Positions 31,562 to 44,159 of a stretch of DNA of 64,000 nucleotides are shown here, piece by piece. Each line of letters starts with the position of its first letter. The first letter of the stretch is position 1. The DNA is from Atherix ibis (taxonomy: Eukaryota; Arthropoda; Insecta; Diptera; Athericidae). Where the stretch lies: NCBI GenBank assembly GCA_958298945.1, contig OY282605.1, positions 36,558,811 to 36,622,810 of the forward strand, given 5' to 3'. A program made the position numbers and the translations under genes. The notes under the pieces were generated by a model. The model saw only the letters and a program-made list of their open reading frames with translations. It did no database searches and was not told where the DNA came from.

Positions 31562-32805
31562 TGAGGGTCGTTCAATAAGTCCTTAGAAAATCCGAGAAAT
31601 TGCGCACTTACTTTTTTTCGTAAGTAGCATTATCGACAGGAAAGCTGTCAAAATTTCAGCTCGATCCATAGCGTAGGTCAATTTCTATCGTCGATTAAAG
31701 TTAACGACATTAATTTGTGCATAACAATGGAAAAAAGCGAGGCTTAAGCCCGAAAGAAATCAAAGCCGAGTTGGATGCAGTTCATGGCACATCTGCACCT
31801 GTGTTTGCGACGGTTTACAATTGGGTGAATGAATTTAAACGTGGCCGTTCATCCACAAAAGATGAACATCGTTCAGGACGCCCAGTTGAGGTGTCTACTC
31901 CTGAAATCATCGACAAAATCCACGATCTGATTTTGAACGATCGGCGAATTAAAGTGCGCGAATTAGTTGAGGCCACGGGCATATCACAAGGTACAGTCGC
32001 TTCAATTTTGCATGAAAAATTGTCTGTGAAAAAACTTTCGGCAAGATGGGTGCCGCGTTTGCTCTCAGAGGAGAATAAGCGCAATCGTGTAGTGGACTCT
32101 GAGGCTATGTTGGCACTCTTTCATCGCAATCCTGCCAAATTCCTTCGTCGATATGTCACCGTGACGAAACCTGGATACACTACTACACTCCAGAAACGAA
32201 GAGACAGTCATCACAGTGGATTTTCAAGGGTGAATGGGCTCCGAAGAAGGCAAAAACTGTGCCATCGGCCGGTAAGGTGATGGCCACGGTCTTTTGGGAT
32301 TCGCAGGACATCATTTTTATCGACTACTTGGAAAAAGGAAAAACAATAACAAGAGCGTATTTCGCGTCGTTATTGCAACGGTTGAGCGAGGAAATCAAAG
32401 AGAAATGCCCCCATCTGAAGAAGAAAAAAATCCTCTTGCATCAGGACAATGCGCGTGTGCACACCTGCGCTGTTTCCATGGCCAAAATTGTGGAATTGAG
32501 AATGGAATTGTTGCAGCATCCCGCTTATTCACCAGATTTGGCCCCGAGTGACTATTTTCTTTTCCCCAATCTGAAGAAATGGCTTGGCGGACGACGGTTC
32601 ACTTCCAACGAGGACGTCATTGCTCAAACGGATGAGTATTTTGCAGAACTTCCGAAATCCTATTTTTTGGACGGGATAAAAATTTTGAAAAAACAGTTGG
32701 GAAAGTGTATAGAGCTAAAAGGAGATTATGTTGAAAAATAAAAACATTTTTTTTAAAAAACAGTTTTTTTCCATCTTTTTCTAAGGACTTATTGAACGAC
32801 CCTCG
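31562..32805 (+). mobile_element. Mariner, irritans-like (family A, copy 1)
   Basis: Inverted ends (tgagggtcgttcaataagtc at the left; the right end reversed reads cgagggtcgttcaataagtc) with TA at 31560-31561 and 32806-32807. Length 1244 bp. Two sister copies lie at 37984-39207 (minus) and 42912-44157 (plus). Confidence 0.92.
31726..32741 (+). pseudogene. Mariner transposase (family A, copy 1), two frameshifts
   Basis: The ATG at 31726 begins MEKSE. A 34-nt deletion relative to the copy at 43089 then destroys the frame after five codons. Translation is readable again as GLSPKEIKAELDAVHG, with helix-turn-helix APVFATVYNWVNEFKRGRSS, SVKKLSARWVPRLLSEENK, and RNPAKFLRRYVTV. Here one G is missing and the frame shifts exactly at the first catalytic Asp codon (relatives: TVDETWIHYYTPE). 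The second half has FIDYLEKGKTI, LLHQDNARVHT (second Asp) and YSPDLAPSDYFLFPN (third Asp, 34 residues on), ending CIELKGDYVEK. Inactive, but the sequence is close to its sisters. Confidence 0.9.
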
Positions 32806-32809
32806 TATG

Positions 32810-33170
32810 TAGAAAGAAAATTTATCGTTTATTGAAATGTTTGTGCGCTTGAAATATCCTGATCATCAATTATTTTGTGGTTAAAATTATTTTTCTTTAG
32901 CTTACAAAAGACCTCTTTTAGCATATTGTTATTTACCATTCAGTACTAAAAGTCCTTCTATCTTCTAACGGACTAATTGCCACTCTTAAATGTTCAAACA
33001 CATAATTAATGTTTACACAACTTATCATATTCCAAAGCATGTTCTATCAATATCTCAGCCCAAATTTTAACCACAATTTTGTACCTTTTCGTGAATTCCT
33101 ATACCTCACTTAACACGGCCATTTTTTAAACCAAAGTTGAATTATGTTGTTTCTTAATATAAGTTTCCGA
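32810..33170. other. Non-coding DNA
   Basis: No gene recognised. Confidence 0.5.
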
Positions 33171-33174
33171 TATA

Positions 33175-33880
33175 GTTTGGCACCCGGGCTTACTTTGCAA
33201 ACTCAAGAGGATCCTTCTATTTATCTATTTCCTAGTTCTAATATCATTGCTTTTTAACCAGCACCTTCAAATAAACGAATCCAACAAACTCTCCAATATC
33301 TCTTCGATAGTCGCTGGTATTCCACAAGGAAGTATACTTGGACCCATCCTCTACAGCATTTACACATTCGACATTCCAATCTGCCTATATAGCCTCTTTG
33401 CTATACAAGCTTTCCATCTACGGAATTTTTCCAACATGCTTCTAAAATTCTCCAATCCTAAATCCAAACCCTCCAAAACTGATTTACCAGATGGTGAATA
33501 AAAGTCAATGAACGTAAATCTACCCACGGAAATTTTACTCTCTGCCATGAACCATGTTCTCCTATATACCTTAATGGCAGCGAAACATTCTGACGTTTGG
33601 TACCTTGGACTGAACTAAGGCAAACAATACTGAAACCAATATGGACTTACGGACCAGAAATCTAGGGTCCTTGTAGGCCTTCCAGTTCCTATCGAATCCA
33701 ATCTCTTTAATCAAAAATACTCCACACAATTGTCGACGCTTCCTTTTATGTTCACAATACTGTTATCCACCATAATCTCAAAGTCCCGTTTGTTAATGAT
33801 GTTACTGTGTCTCGTTATAAAAAGTTCCATTCACGTGGAACTAATCATACTAATCACTCCTCGGTTAATTGGCAGTACTG
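33175..33880 (+). mobile_element. Jockey-like non-LTR relic
   Basis: Starts ggcacccgggcttactttgc like the relics at 18650 and 46370. The reverse transcriptase signature AGIPQGSILGPILYSIYT is readable at about 33313-33366. The catalytic YADD box is lost, and a downstream stretch parallels 46750-47010. The target site where a mariner sits in the 18.6-20.4 kb copy is uninterrupted here at about 33785-33810. Confidence 0.75.
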
Positions 33881-33899
33881 AAATATTGTTCTTTCATGT

Positions 33900-36040
33900 G
33901 GTTTTTGAAATTGATGTGGAAAAAATATCATACGTCCTAAGATCAGGTGATCAGGTTCAAAGAAAATAGGAATCCTTTTCCTGATAAAAAAAACTCATTG
34001 ACAAAAATGGCCATATAGTAAGGGGCGTAGACCTGGTTGAGTATTCCAGTATATGCAATTTTTGATCTGCCTTAAAAACCTTTTTTTCTGAGCCTTTAAT
34101 GAGCTTCAACATTAACCAACGAGCTGACCTCACAATAAACCTCACTCATTCTACATTTTCATCAGTTCGTCGATGTTTCTTTTAGTCATGGTTGTCTTTT
34201 TTCCTGATTACATTGTGTTATAGGCTCCTTGCTATTATTTGTAAATTAAGCTGGTAGATTCTCACTACCAAAACACAACTTATCACACTTAATAGGATCG
34301 CGTAGCTACCGGAAATTGACTCTTGTAGGATAGACAATTGGACAAGATATTCCGCACAGATTATGCTCAGCAATGCTCTTTTTTTCTGCCACACCTCGTA
34401 TATAGGGCATTACTAAAACTTACATAGTCCAGAAACATAGGCGGTAACTTAATACTTTAATTGACAATTTCCGATTTATTTTCTTTTAAGTTTGTATAAT
34501 AAATAATAATGTAAACATTTTTAATTTTTTTTCTTTTGAAAAATTGAAATTTTTACATAATTAATCAACCATAACAGATCCCTTTAACTTTAAACTTTAT
34601 ATAATCTACCTTTAAAAATGTTTATTGAACGTATGAAAAAGTTTGAAAGTCTGATTTGATAGAAATTGATTTATTGAATGCAAAACTTATTTTATAAAAA
34701 AGAATTGAAGAAAATGTATTTGTAAATTTAGGATTTTTTCCTTGTTTTGATGTTGACAAGTTGGAGGAGAAAAAGACTTGCCAGTAAATATGAACTTATA
34801 GTCGCACAAAGTCTAGTCTTCATTTTTCAAATTGAACAATTTTCTATCAATTTCAATAATGGAAACGAATATAAATGTGTCTGCATCTAATTTTAGTCAA
34901 TATTCATTGCTGAATACTTATTATTACCGAGAAAAAATAAATAACATTAGAATAATGGTTGATATCAGACAGTGTATGAACGCTTCAATTGTAGGGATTC
35001 AAAAAATAAAAATAAAACATTGTATGTTATTTTCAAGCAATGAAATTTAAACATTATTTTGCAAACTGAATTCTTACGATTCAACAAAAAAAATAGGATC
35101 AATCTGATGTCTGATCAGAATGGATTGAAATAGAAAAGAAGAATTTACACGGCTTTAGAGAAAGGACTGATAATGATATAGGAATTCTAAGCAAATAGTA
35201 TCTTTTTATTGAACAAAATTATATGTTATTTTTATACTCGTATTTGTTAAATTAAAATACTAAGGACACTTTCTATATCCAAGTATTGGATGCAAATTGT
35301 AATAAAATCCTTTTGATTGTTAAGAGGTAAATTGAACTCTCCTCAATTTAAGGCTGTCGTTTTCTTAATGAAAAAATATTGCCGAAAAGTGCCTAATAAC
35401 AGCAAACTTTTTAATCACACATTTTGTTCAAAATTATAGTATCTAATATAGATAAATTTTATATTATTAATAACTGGAAATCCACATACGAAACTAAACA
35501 CTAAAACTGAAAAGCTTAAGCGTGGAACTAACCCTTTTACTGTACCAGAATTAAAGCACAAAACCAATTTGGACTAAGATTAGAAACTAAAGGTTTGGTG
35601 TACGTAATAAAAAAAATTTCACTTTCACTTGTCCTTCCATTATAATCCACTTATTAGACAATTTGCTTTCTTATAAATTCATAATAAACATATTCCAATA
35701 AATGAACAAGTTATTAAAAATCTTTGGTATTTTATATGTGCTTATTACTTTTTTGTAGTTGTAAATAAAAAATGAAAGACACAAATAATTATAGCTCCTT
35801 CTAATACTGAGTTTTAAAGAAATAATTTTAGATGGAATTAAAGAATAGTAATTTGATTGACTAAAATTATTGTATGTGAAAAATAATACCAGTCAAATTG
35901 GGGTACGTCTTATTTTTCTCAACACTCTTTCACATATCTTCGGGTTAGTTTCATTGGCTTCATATCATATGTTTTTTTGAGTTTTTCAACTACCTCCGGT
36001 TGGATAGCGTGTAGATTTTTTTCATTAAATAGTTTCACTA
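33900..36040. other. AT-rich non-coding DNA
   Basis: No gene recognised. The phrase cgtagctaccgg at about 34310 recurs as cgtagctatcgg at 49799, possibly a small shared repeat. Confidence 0.45.
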
Positions 36041-36059
36041 TAATGAATTCGTAACTCTC

Positions 36060-36780
36060 AGATTTTCAGGTAGTTAAGAATGTCGAACATTGTGAGATGT
36101 CGCCTATCCGAATATTTATAATATTCCTAATAATACTGGCATCACCAAAACCCTATCATAGCAGAAACTATCCGTCAAACCCAAATTTACTCACTTCAAA
36201 AATGGTTAAAAATGTGGTGAATAAATAAAAATGTTTTCATATCACTTTCACTCTTCGTCAAGAACAAACCTTCAATGGCAATATGACTTTCACTCTTCCA
36301 TAACCTTGAACGGCAATATTGAAACGCATAAACAAAACTTAAAAGAACTGAATTTTACAGAAATGCAAATTCAATGCTAACAATCGACAGCAAATTGTTA
36401 CTGTACAATACAGTACTGAAGCCAATCTGGACGTACCGACTTGAACTTGGCGGTTTGACGACGCATTTCAACTTCATCCGAATCCAATCACTACAATCCA
36501 AAATCTTACGTAAAATCGCCAATACCACATATTATGTGCGTCATATTGTTATCCACTGGGCATAATCCGTAACTAAACATTTCATTACCGTCTAAGTAAT
36601 CATTATAATCCTCTTGTTCAGGGGCTCAACTACCCGCGCAATAAACACCCAACGACATCTTAAAAGGCAATGGCCTTGTGACCTTTTAATCGCTTAAAAT
36701 AATCACGGCAGGCAGGAAAACATTGATGGGTGTTTACTCCTTCATCATACTTTTCCATCAATGTGTCCCTGTTGAAAATC
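36060..36780 (+). mobile_element. Jockey-like non-LTR relic (3' part)
   Basis: The plus strand encodes LLLYNTVLKPIWTYRLELGG (thumb region of a Jockey-type ORF2) and IQSLQSKILRKIANTTYYVR. The same order of blocks, including ttgaacggcaatatt and the end catcaatgtgtc, is found at 55170-55925. Confidence 0.65.
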
Positions 36781-36789
36781 CGCTACTTT

Positions 36790-37414
36790 ACCAAAAAATT
36801 GCGTTCAGTGACAAAGCTTCTTGTTAAATGGGTATGTGCATAAGAAAAATTGTCGCTTGGGTCTGATGAACAACTATTGGTAAAACAAGAACTGTCATTC
36901 CACCCAGAAAAATGTACTGTTTGGTGTGGCTTATGAGCCGGTGGAGTCATCGGTCCATATTACTTTAAAGATGACGCTGGCTGCAACTTTACTGTCAATG
37001 GCGCCCGCTATTGCTCGATGATTTCAAATTGTTTTCCACAAAATATAAGAACTGAATCTGATTGATATGTGGTTTCAATAAGACGGTGCTACATGCCACA
37101 CAGCACGTAAAACAATGGACATTTTGAGAGATGAGTTCGATGAGCAATTTATATCATGTTTCGGACCGGTGAGTTGGCCGTCTAGATCGTGCGATTTGAC
37201 GCCTTTAGACTTTATTTTATATGGTTACATGAAGTCACTTACGTCTACCAATAAGCCAGTATCACTTGCAGCTTTGGAAGACAATATTATACTTATTATT
37301 GGCGAGATTCCAGCCGAAATCCTCGAAAAAGTGGTTGAGGATTGGACCTCTTGCATGAATCACTTAAAACGTAGTCGTGGCCAATATTTACATAAAATAA
37401 TTTTGAAAAAATAA
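36790..37414 (+). mobile_element. Degenerate rosa-like (DD41D) transposon
   Basis: The plus strand reads, over several frames, CTVWCGL, AGGVIGPYYFKDDAG, FTVNGARYCSM and then DMWFQ-stop-DGATCHTARKTM, holding the second catalytic Asp. Third comes SRSCDLTPLDFILYGYMKSL, holding the last Asp 41 residues later, and it ends SRGQYLHKIILKK. The DD41D spacing and final motif match the other rosa-like copies. The first Asp block is decayed (FSDKA then a stop). Outer ends were not located. Confidence 0.75.
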
Positions 37415-37419
37415 ATTTT

Positions 37420-37980
37420 AGGCATTAATTTACCGATTCACATAAAAATTGTATACATTTTTGCAAATTTTTGTGTTTTTTTTGGAAATGAAGTTTTTGA
37501 AAATATCCCCACAAGAAGAAATTGGGAGAGGTGAAATTTGAAAGGGTAAAAATGCGAATCGATATATGCACCTTACAACATAATTCCTGAAACCACATGT
37601 GGTCAAACGAAATTAAGGACAAAAAAGTCCACTTTCTGTTGCTCCTCAGTCACCGTCATATTATTAGTAGCGGCGTCCTAAAATAAATACGAACCAATCA
37701 CATCTATGGCCCAAATACCGCACCAAAAATAGTTCTAAGTTTTTACGTTTCCCAATTTTTGTGCACGGCGTCGATAAGAGGTACATGGACATTCAGCAAC
37801 ACTCTGCCCCACTGCATCAATGGTTTCAGGTGTACGTTGGCTTAATTGTCATCCAGTCTTTGCTTTTTTTCCCAGTGTATACATATTTTCAAAATAATTC
37901 TTTAGACGCTGAATGGTTAATTTGCTTGGCATATGATTAACACCAACAAAGTCACGTAATTTTCAACAATTATTTAAATA
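37420..37980. other. Non-coding DNA
   Basis: No gene recognised. Confidence 0.45.
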
Positions 37981-37983
37981 ATA

Positions 37984-39207
37984 CGAGAGTCGTTCAATAA
38001 ATCCTTAGAAAAAGATGGAAAAATACTGTTTTTTAAAAAAAAAAATTTTATTTCCCAGCTAATCTGCTTTTAGCTCTATACACTTTTCCAACCGTTTTTC
38101 CAAAATTTTTATCCCGTCCAAAAAAAAGGGATTTCGGAAGTTCTGCAAAATACTCATCCGTTTGAGCAATGACGTCCTCGTTGGAAGTGAACCGTCGTCC
38201 GCCAAGCCATTTCTTCAGATTGGGAAAAAGAAAATAGTCACTCGGGGCCAAATCTGGTAAATAAGCGGGATGCGGCAACAATTCCATTCTCAATTCCACA
38301 ATTTTGGCCATGGAAACAGCGCAGGTGTGCACACGCGCATTGTCCTGATGCAAGAGGATTTTTTTCTTCTTCAGATGGGGGCGTTTCTCTTTGATTTTTT
38401 CTTAGAGGAGCGTAATACGCTCATCTAATTGTTTTTCCTTTTTCCAAGTAGTCAATAAAAATGATGCCCTGCGAATCCCAAAAGACCGTGGCCATCACCT
38501 TGCTGGCCGATGGCACAGTTTTTGCCTTCTTCGGAGCCCGTTCACCCTTGAAAATCCACTGTGGTGACTGTCTCTTCGTTTCTGGAGTGTAGTAGTGTAT
38601 CCAGGTTTCGTCCACAGTGACATATCGACGAAGGAATTCGGCAGGATTGCGATGAAAGAGTGCCAACATAGCCTCAGAGTCCACTACACGATTGCGCTTA
38701 TTCTCCTCTGAGAGCAAACGTGGTACCCATCTTGCCGAAATTTTTTTCACAGACAATTTTTCATTCAAAATTGAAGCGACTATACCTTGTGATATACCCG
38801 TGGCCTCAACTAATTCTCGCACTTTAATTCGCCGATCGTTCAAAATCAGATCGTGGATTTTGTCGATGATTTCAGGAGTAGACACCTCAACTGGGCGTCC
38901 TTAACGATGTTCATCTTTTGTGGATGAACGGCCACGTTTAAATTCATTCACCCAATTGTAAACCGTCGCAAACAAAGGTGCAGATGTGCCATGAACTGCA
39001 TCCAACTCGGCTTTGATTTCTTTCGGGCTTAAGCCTTTTAAATGGAGATGTTTGATGACAGCCCTAAACTCGCTTTTTTCCATTGTTATGCACAAATAAA
39101 TGTCGTTAACTTTAATCGACGATAGAAATTGACCTACGCTATGTATCGAGCTAAAATTTTGACAGCTTTCCTGTCGATAATGCTAAGGACTTATTGAACG
39201 ACCCTCG
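37984..39207 (-). mobile_element. Mariner, irritans-like (family A, copy 2)
   Basis: Inverted ends (cgagagtcgttcaataaatc at the left; the right end reversed cgagggtcgttcaataagtc) with TA at 37982-37983 and 39208-39209. Length 1224 bp, opposite in orientation to its sisters. Confidence 0.92.
38048..39083 (-). pseudogene. Mariner transposase (family A, copy 2), broken
   Basis: Starts with MEKSEFRAVIKHLHLKGLSP and a complete helix-turn-helix up to GRSSTKDEHR, then a nonsense change (TCA to TAA) at about 38900. It is next open from VSTPEIIDKIHDLILNDRR through ARWVPRLLSEENK to the first catalytic Asp in TVDETWIHYYTPE and FIDYLEKGKTI. A local deletion with foreign filler at 38395-38425 breaks the frame again. 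The last part has LMHQDNARVHT (second Asp) and YLPDLAPSDYFLFPN (third Asp). A shift in a T-run spoils the C-terminus. The triad is intact but the protein cannot be made. Confidence 0.88.
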
Positions 39208-39209
39208 TA

Positions 39210-40680
39210 TGTATTTATAATGTCAACATGTTATTGCGGCGTTAGATACTCCATGAAAAATTATTATTGATATCTCTATAATTGTCAAATGCCAACAGAC
39301 AAATGTCATCCAAACCAAAATGGCGCCCAAACAAAATCAACCTGGAACATAAAAAGCAACCTGTATTACAAACAACAACAAAAAAAGTATTTTGAGAAGA
39401 ATCAGTTTCGTTTTTCGAAAATTAAAAAAAAAATATTGTTTTATTGATTGTCTTTCGAATAATGACAGTTCAGAATTTATATGTAATTTTAGAATTTGTA
39501 GTTTTTAAATACTATCAATAATTTTAACCATAAAAGTTTACATAACTTTATAAAAATAATTTTGGTTTATTAAATGTCATTATTAATAGTAGTTTAATGA
39601 ATTCAAGACCATTCTGTATTTATTTAATAGTAAAATTTGAATGTGAACATAAATCAAATTAAAATTTATAAATTTAATATGTCCGCAGAATAGGGTTTGG
39701 TTTCCATAAAATAGTAAATTTACTACTCATTTACTATCAGATATGTGGTATACTTTTGTAATACATTTGGAAATATTCATTAAACCAGAAATGAACGATT
39801 TGCAGAACGTACTTTACCACTGGATAAATGTAGTTGCATAAATGTTTTCTTCTATTTATTTCTATCCCCATTTATGTATGGCTTAATATTTCCATTATAA
39901 TATGCATGTATCAAAGAGTCTATGTACATATATACGGTTGTGATATCTTGTATAGTGCGTTGTCGTTAATTATGTTTATAGGGGTCCATAAAAGCTCACG
40001 ACGATATAATCCCACACTACTAGGGGCATTGGTCAACACATTATTCCATTAGAATATGTAACCATTCAACCAATGTCCTTATAGTTAACTCTGAGTTTGT
40101 TTATAATTTATGGTACATCAGCTCAACCTTAAAGATGTCGTTTAATATGCCACCCTACATAATGCTCCATTTCTCCCCAATCTTTGACCATATTTAACTT
40201 TTGCATGCTCACACTAACATACTCACGGCTATTCGGAGAGTGTCCAGAATTACTCGGAATGTCGTTGTCTTATATATTTGACGGTAATAACTTAACAGTA
40301 ATTGGTTTATGGAGCACGTCATGGCAATAAACACTGTTCATCTATTACAGTCCATTGCGTTCGAACAATATCGCCAAAATTGGTTCGTTTATTCATTAGT
40401 CCGTAGAAAAGTATTTCGTCTATTTGGAAGTTTTTAACTTAACAACAACAAAAAATAAGAAAAATTCGAAAATAAATTATATATTTTTAAATTTAAAAAA
40501 AAAACTAAGATAAACATTAGAAAAAAAATTGTTCCTTTAAACGTTTTTGTTGGTTGTAAAGAGTTAGTTATCCAATTTCTATATTAGAAAGTAAAGTTTA
40601 AAAAGAATACTTAAAAAATTGATTTTTATAAACATTTTATTTATTTATATTGCTAAAACTTTGCCATTATTTATTATATA
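39210..40680. other. AT-rich non-coding DNA
   Basis: No gene or repeat that I can name. Confidence 0.5.
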
Positions 40681-40689
40681 GCATTCTTT

Positions 40690-41990
40690 GTATGTAATTT
40701 TTTCGTTATACTTGGAAGCTTTCCTTCTACTTGGAAGCTTTTGTTTCCTTCTACTTGGAAGTTTTTTTAAACCCAACCAACTAAAAAAACTTCGTATCTC
40801 ATACACATCTATAAAGCCCCCTTCCCATTTTATCGAAACTCTGAAAAAAATTAATCCTAAAACGTCTTTATCCTTTTTTTAAAATTAAGGATGTGATTTC
40901 TTAGCATCAGTTTGGATTTAGAGGTAAGCGCAGTTAATTACATAGCATGCTCGCTAGAGAGAAAGGAATACTGCCCAGCCATATTTCTTGACAATTCGTA
41001 CGCTTTTATCCATGTCTGGCATGCTGGATTATATAAGAAGTTGCAGCAAGTCCTACCCTCTGATTATTTCCACATCCTAAAATCTAATCTCTTAGTTCGA
41101 TATTTTCAGATAGCTGAGAATATTGAGTATTCTGACACCTATAATATCTCCGCCGGTGTCCCTCAGGGTAGTATCCTAGATCCAATCTTATACAATATTT
41201 ATACCCATGATATTCCTCTTCGTAGTGATATCCTAACCTCAATATATGCCGATAATACAGCTTTTCTTACATAACACAAAGATCCTTCCACAGCAATCAA
41301 TATACCACAGACCCACATTCATTCCTTAGAAACCTGATTCAAAAGGTAGAGAGTGGAGGTGAATGAGCATAAATCTGTTTCTGTTTTTTTAACAATCTGC
41401 CGTGAAAAGAATCCCGATATAACCCTAAACGGGTTATTTTGGACTCATATTCGACAAATGGTTAACCTGCAACTCTCACACCATAACTAAAAGAAGTGAA
41501 ATTATGGTAATTATATTTACAACAACAACTACACACCCCCCCTCCCTTTAAAGGGTGATACAAACAATTAATATAACTCCTAGACAGTAGGTCAAAACTG
41601 ACAACAAAAAACCGATATGGACGTACGGACTCGATTTTTGGGGTTCTGGATAAACTATTAAAGATTTAATATTAAAGATTATAATGTTCCGAGTTACAGT
41701 CAACCTGGAACCCTCACACCACAACTAAAAGAAGTGAAATTATAGTAATTGTTTTTACTCCCTTTTTTAAAGAACGATACAAACAATTACTATAGCTCCT
41801 AGACTGTAGGTGAAAACTGACAATAAAAAACCGATATGGCCATACGGACTCGAACTTTTGGGTTCGACTAAGCATTCCAATTCCCTTCCAATCCAAACTC
41901 TGCAATCCTGAGTTCTTCGAAAAATAGTCAATTCTTGCTTTGATGTACGAAACACTGTTATCTATAGTGACTTAAAGGTTCTATTTGTTC
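40690..41990 (+). mobile_element. Jockey-like non-LTR relic
   Basis: Reverse transcriptase fragments on the plus strand: QFGFR-like start at about 40908, KEYCPAIFLDNSYAFIHVWH (first catalytic region), SAGVPQGSILDPILYNIYTH, then YADNTAFLT where the catalytic box YADD has become YADN. Thumb-region sequence follows (KPIW-type at 41610 and 41830), part of it duplicated. Confidence 0.8.
41469..41860. repeat. Direct duplication of about 160 bp
   Basis: A block beginning ctcacaccataactaaaaga at about 41474 and ending at the ccgatatgg...tacggactcga stretch is repeated from about 41713, with divergence and small indels. The offset is about 240 bp. Both lie in the Jockey-like relic. Confidence 0.7.
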
Positions 41991-41999
41991 GTGAACTGT

Positions 42000-42909
42000 G
42001 CATCTCAAGATATAAAAAATTTCATTAGCGACTATCCTAATATCCAAATCCCTTAGGAAGAGAACTGTTTACTCCCACCCTTCTATTATAATGGCCTTAC
42101 GATTTCTTGAACTTATAAATAAATGATCTTGTTTTTGAGCAGATATCAATGGGTGTAAAATATTTATTACGTATAATATTTTTCAAATGACTGTCATGCA
42201 ATCTTGTTCAAGAACTCAATAGTTTTGAGGTAATTTTTGATAAATTCTTCTCATATTTCGAGTTGTAATTTGCCAATTAATTGACGGTATGTAAATATTT
42301 TAAACTTTGAGGATTATCTAAATAAATAATATCTTTTGTGTAGCTTTTTAAAAGAAATTTCAATGGTGATCAATTATATTAGCTTTAAGATAAAATGTGT
42401 CTGATGTGTGGCTTGTGGCGCCATTTTGTACATATTTTAGATTTCAGGTTCTGAACAAAAAAAAATCAGTTATCATAGGACCAAAAAGCTTAAAATTGAT
42501 AGTTCAATACAATATGGGTCATTTACACCTTCAGACCAAAATACACACTAGACTTTTACGAATACAATGGCTTCTCCATAGTAAATTGTGAGTTTTTAAG
42601 GCTACGTCTAAATCATAAAATTACGTGTGGCTTTTTAAACCACATAGAATCATAAAACTATATGTTATATCTTAAATATCTAGCTCCAGACTAGATATTT
42701 AAAGTTTAGAACAAAAAATAATGGTTAGCACGTGGTCATAGTATTCAAAATAACGAGTAAGCGTATCATTATTTTTCATTTTCGATAAAATACGAGGAAT
42801 TGACACCTTTAGACCAACACAGTCACTTTTCGTAGATACAGTGGCTTTTATGCAGTCACTGATGCATATTCAGAACTCTATACGAGTATATAATAATTTT
42901 GTTCATTGA
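42000..42909. other. Non-coding DNA
   Basis: No gene recognised. Short blocks (agactagatattta, taaaactatatg) recur locally without a clear unit. Confidence 0.45.
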
Positions 42910-42911
42910 TA

Positions 42912-44157
42912 CGAGGGTCGTTCAATAAGTCCTTAGAAAATTGAAGAAATTGCGCTCGTATTGTCGGTAAAGATTGTTTTTGTAAGTAGCATTATCGAAA
43001 GGAAACCTGTCAAAATTTCAGCTCAATCCATAGCGTAGGTCTATTTCTATCGTCGATTAAAGTTAACGACATTTATTTGTGCATAACAATGGAAGAAAGC
43101 GAGTTTAGGGCTGTCATCAAACATCTCCATTTGAAAGGCTTAAGCCCGAAAGAAATCAAAGCCGAGTTGTATGCAGTTCATGGCACATCTGCACCTGTGT
43201 TTGCGACGGTTTACAATTGGGTGAATGAATTCAAACGTGGCCGTTCATCCACAAAATATGAACATCGTTCAGGACGCCCAGTTGAGGTGTCTACTCCTGA
43301 AATCATCGACAAAATCCACGATCTGATTTTGAACGATCGGCGAATTAAAGTGCGCGAATTAGTTGAGGCCACGGGCATATCACAAGGTACAGTCGCTTCA
43401 ATTTTGCATGAAAAATTGTCTGTGAACAAAATTTCGGCAAGATGGGTGCCGCGTTTGCTCTCAGAGCAGAATAAGCGCAATCGTGTAGTGGACTCTGAGG
43501 CTATGTTGGCACTCTTTCATCGCAATCCTACCGAATTCCTTCGTCGATATGTCACTGTGGACGAAACCTGGATACACTACTACACTCCAGAAACGAAGAG
43601 ATAGTCATCACAGTGGATTTTCAAGGGTGAACGGGCTCCGAAGAAGGCAAAAACTGTGCCATCGGTCGGCAAGGTGATGGCCACGGTCTTTTGGGATTCG
43701 CAGGGCGTCATTTTTATCGACTACTTGGAAAAAGGAAAAACAATAACAGGAGCGTATTACGCGTAGTTATTGCAACGGTTGAGCGAGGAAATCAAAGAGA
43801 AAGGCCCCCATCTGAAGAAGAAAAAAATCCTCTTGCATCAGGAAAATGCGCGTGTGCACACCTGCGCTGTTTCCATGGCAAAAATTGTGGAATTGAGAAT
43901 GGAATTGTTGCAGCATCCCGCTTATTCACCAGATTTGGCCCCGAGTGACTATTTTCTTTTCCCCAATCTGAAGAAATGGCTTGGCGGACGATGGGTCACT
44001 TCCAACGAGGACGTCATTGCTCAAACGGATGAGTATTTTGCAGAACTTCCGAACTCCTATTTTTTGGACGAGATAATTATGTTGAAAAACAAAAATTTTT
44101 TTTTTAAAAAAACAGTTTTTTTCCATCTTTTTCTAAGGACTTATTGAACGACCCTCG
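42912..44157 (+). mobile_element. Mariner, irritans-like (family A, copy 3)
   Basis: Both ends read cgagggtcgttcaataagtc inward and are flanked by TA (42910-42911, 44158-44159). Length 1246 bp, the most complete of the three family A copies. Confidence 0.93.
43089..44090 (+). pseudogene. Mariner transposase (family A, copy 3), two stops
   Basis: The ATG at 43089 opens a frame of 171 codons: MEESEFRAVIKHLHLKGLSP, helix-turn-helix to NEFKRGRSS, RWVPRLLSEQNKRNRV, first catalytic Asp in VTVDETWIHYYTPETKR. Then CAG has become TAG at 43602-43604. A second stop is at about 43765 (gcg tag tta). The remainder reads LLHQENARVHT, where the second catalytic Asp is Glu, and YSPDLAPSDYFLFPN with the third Asp. 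It is broken by nonsense changes and also by the Asp-to-Glu change. Confidence 0.9.
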
Positions 44158-44159
44158 TA

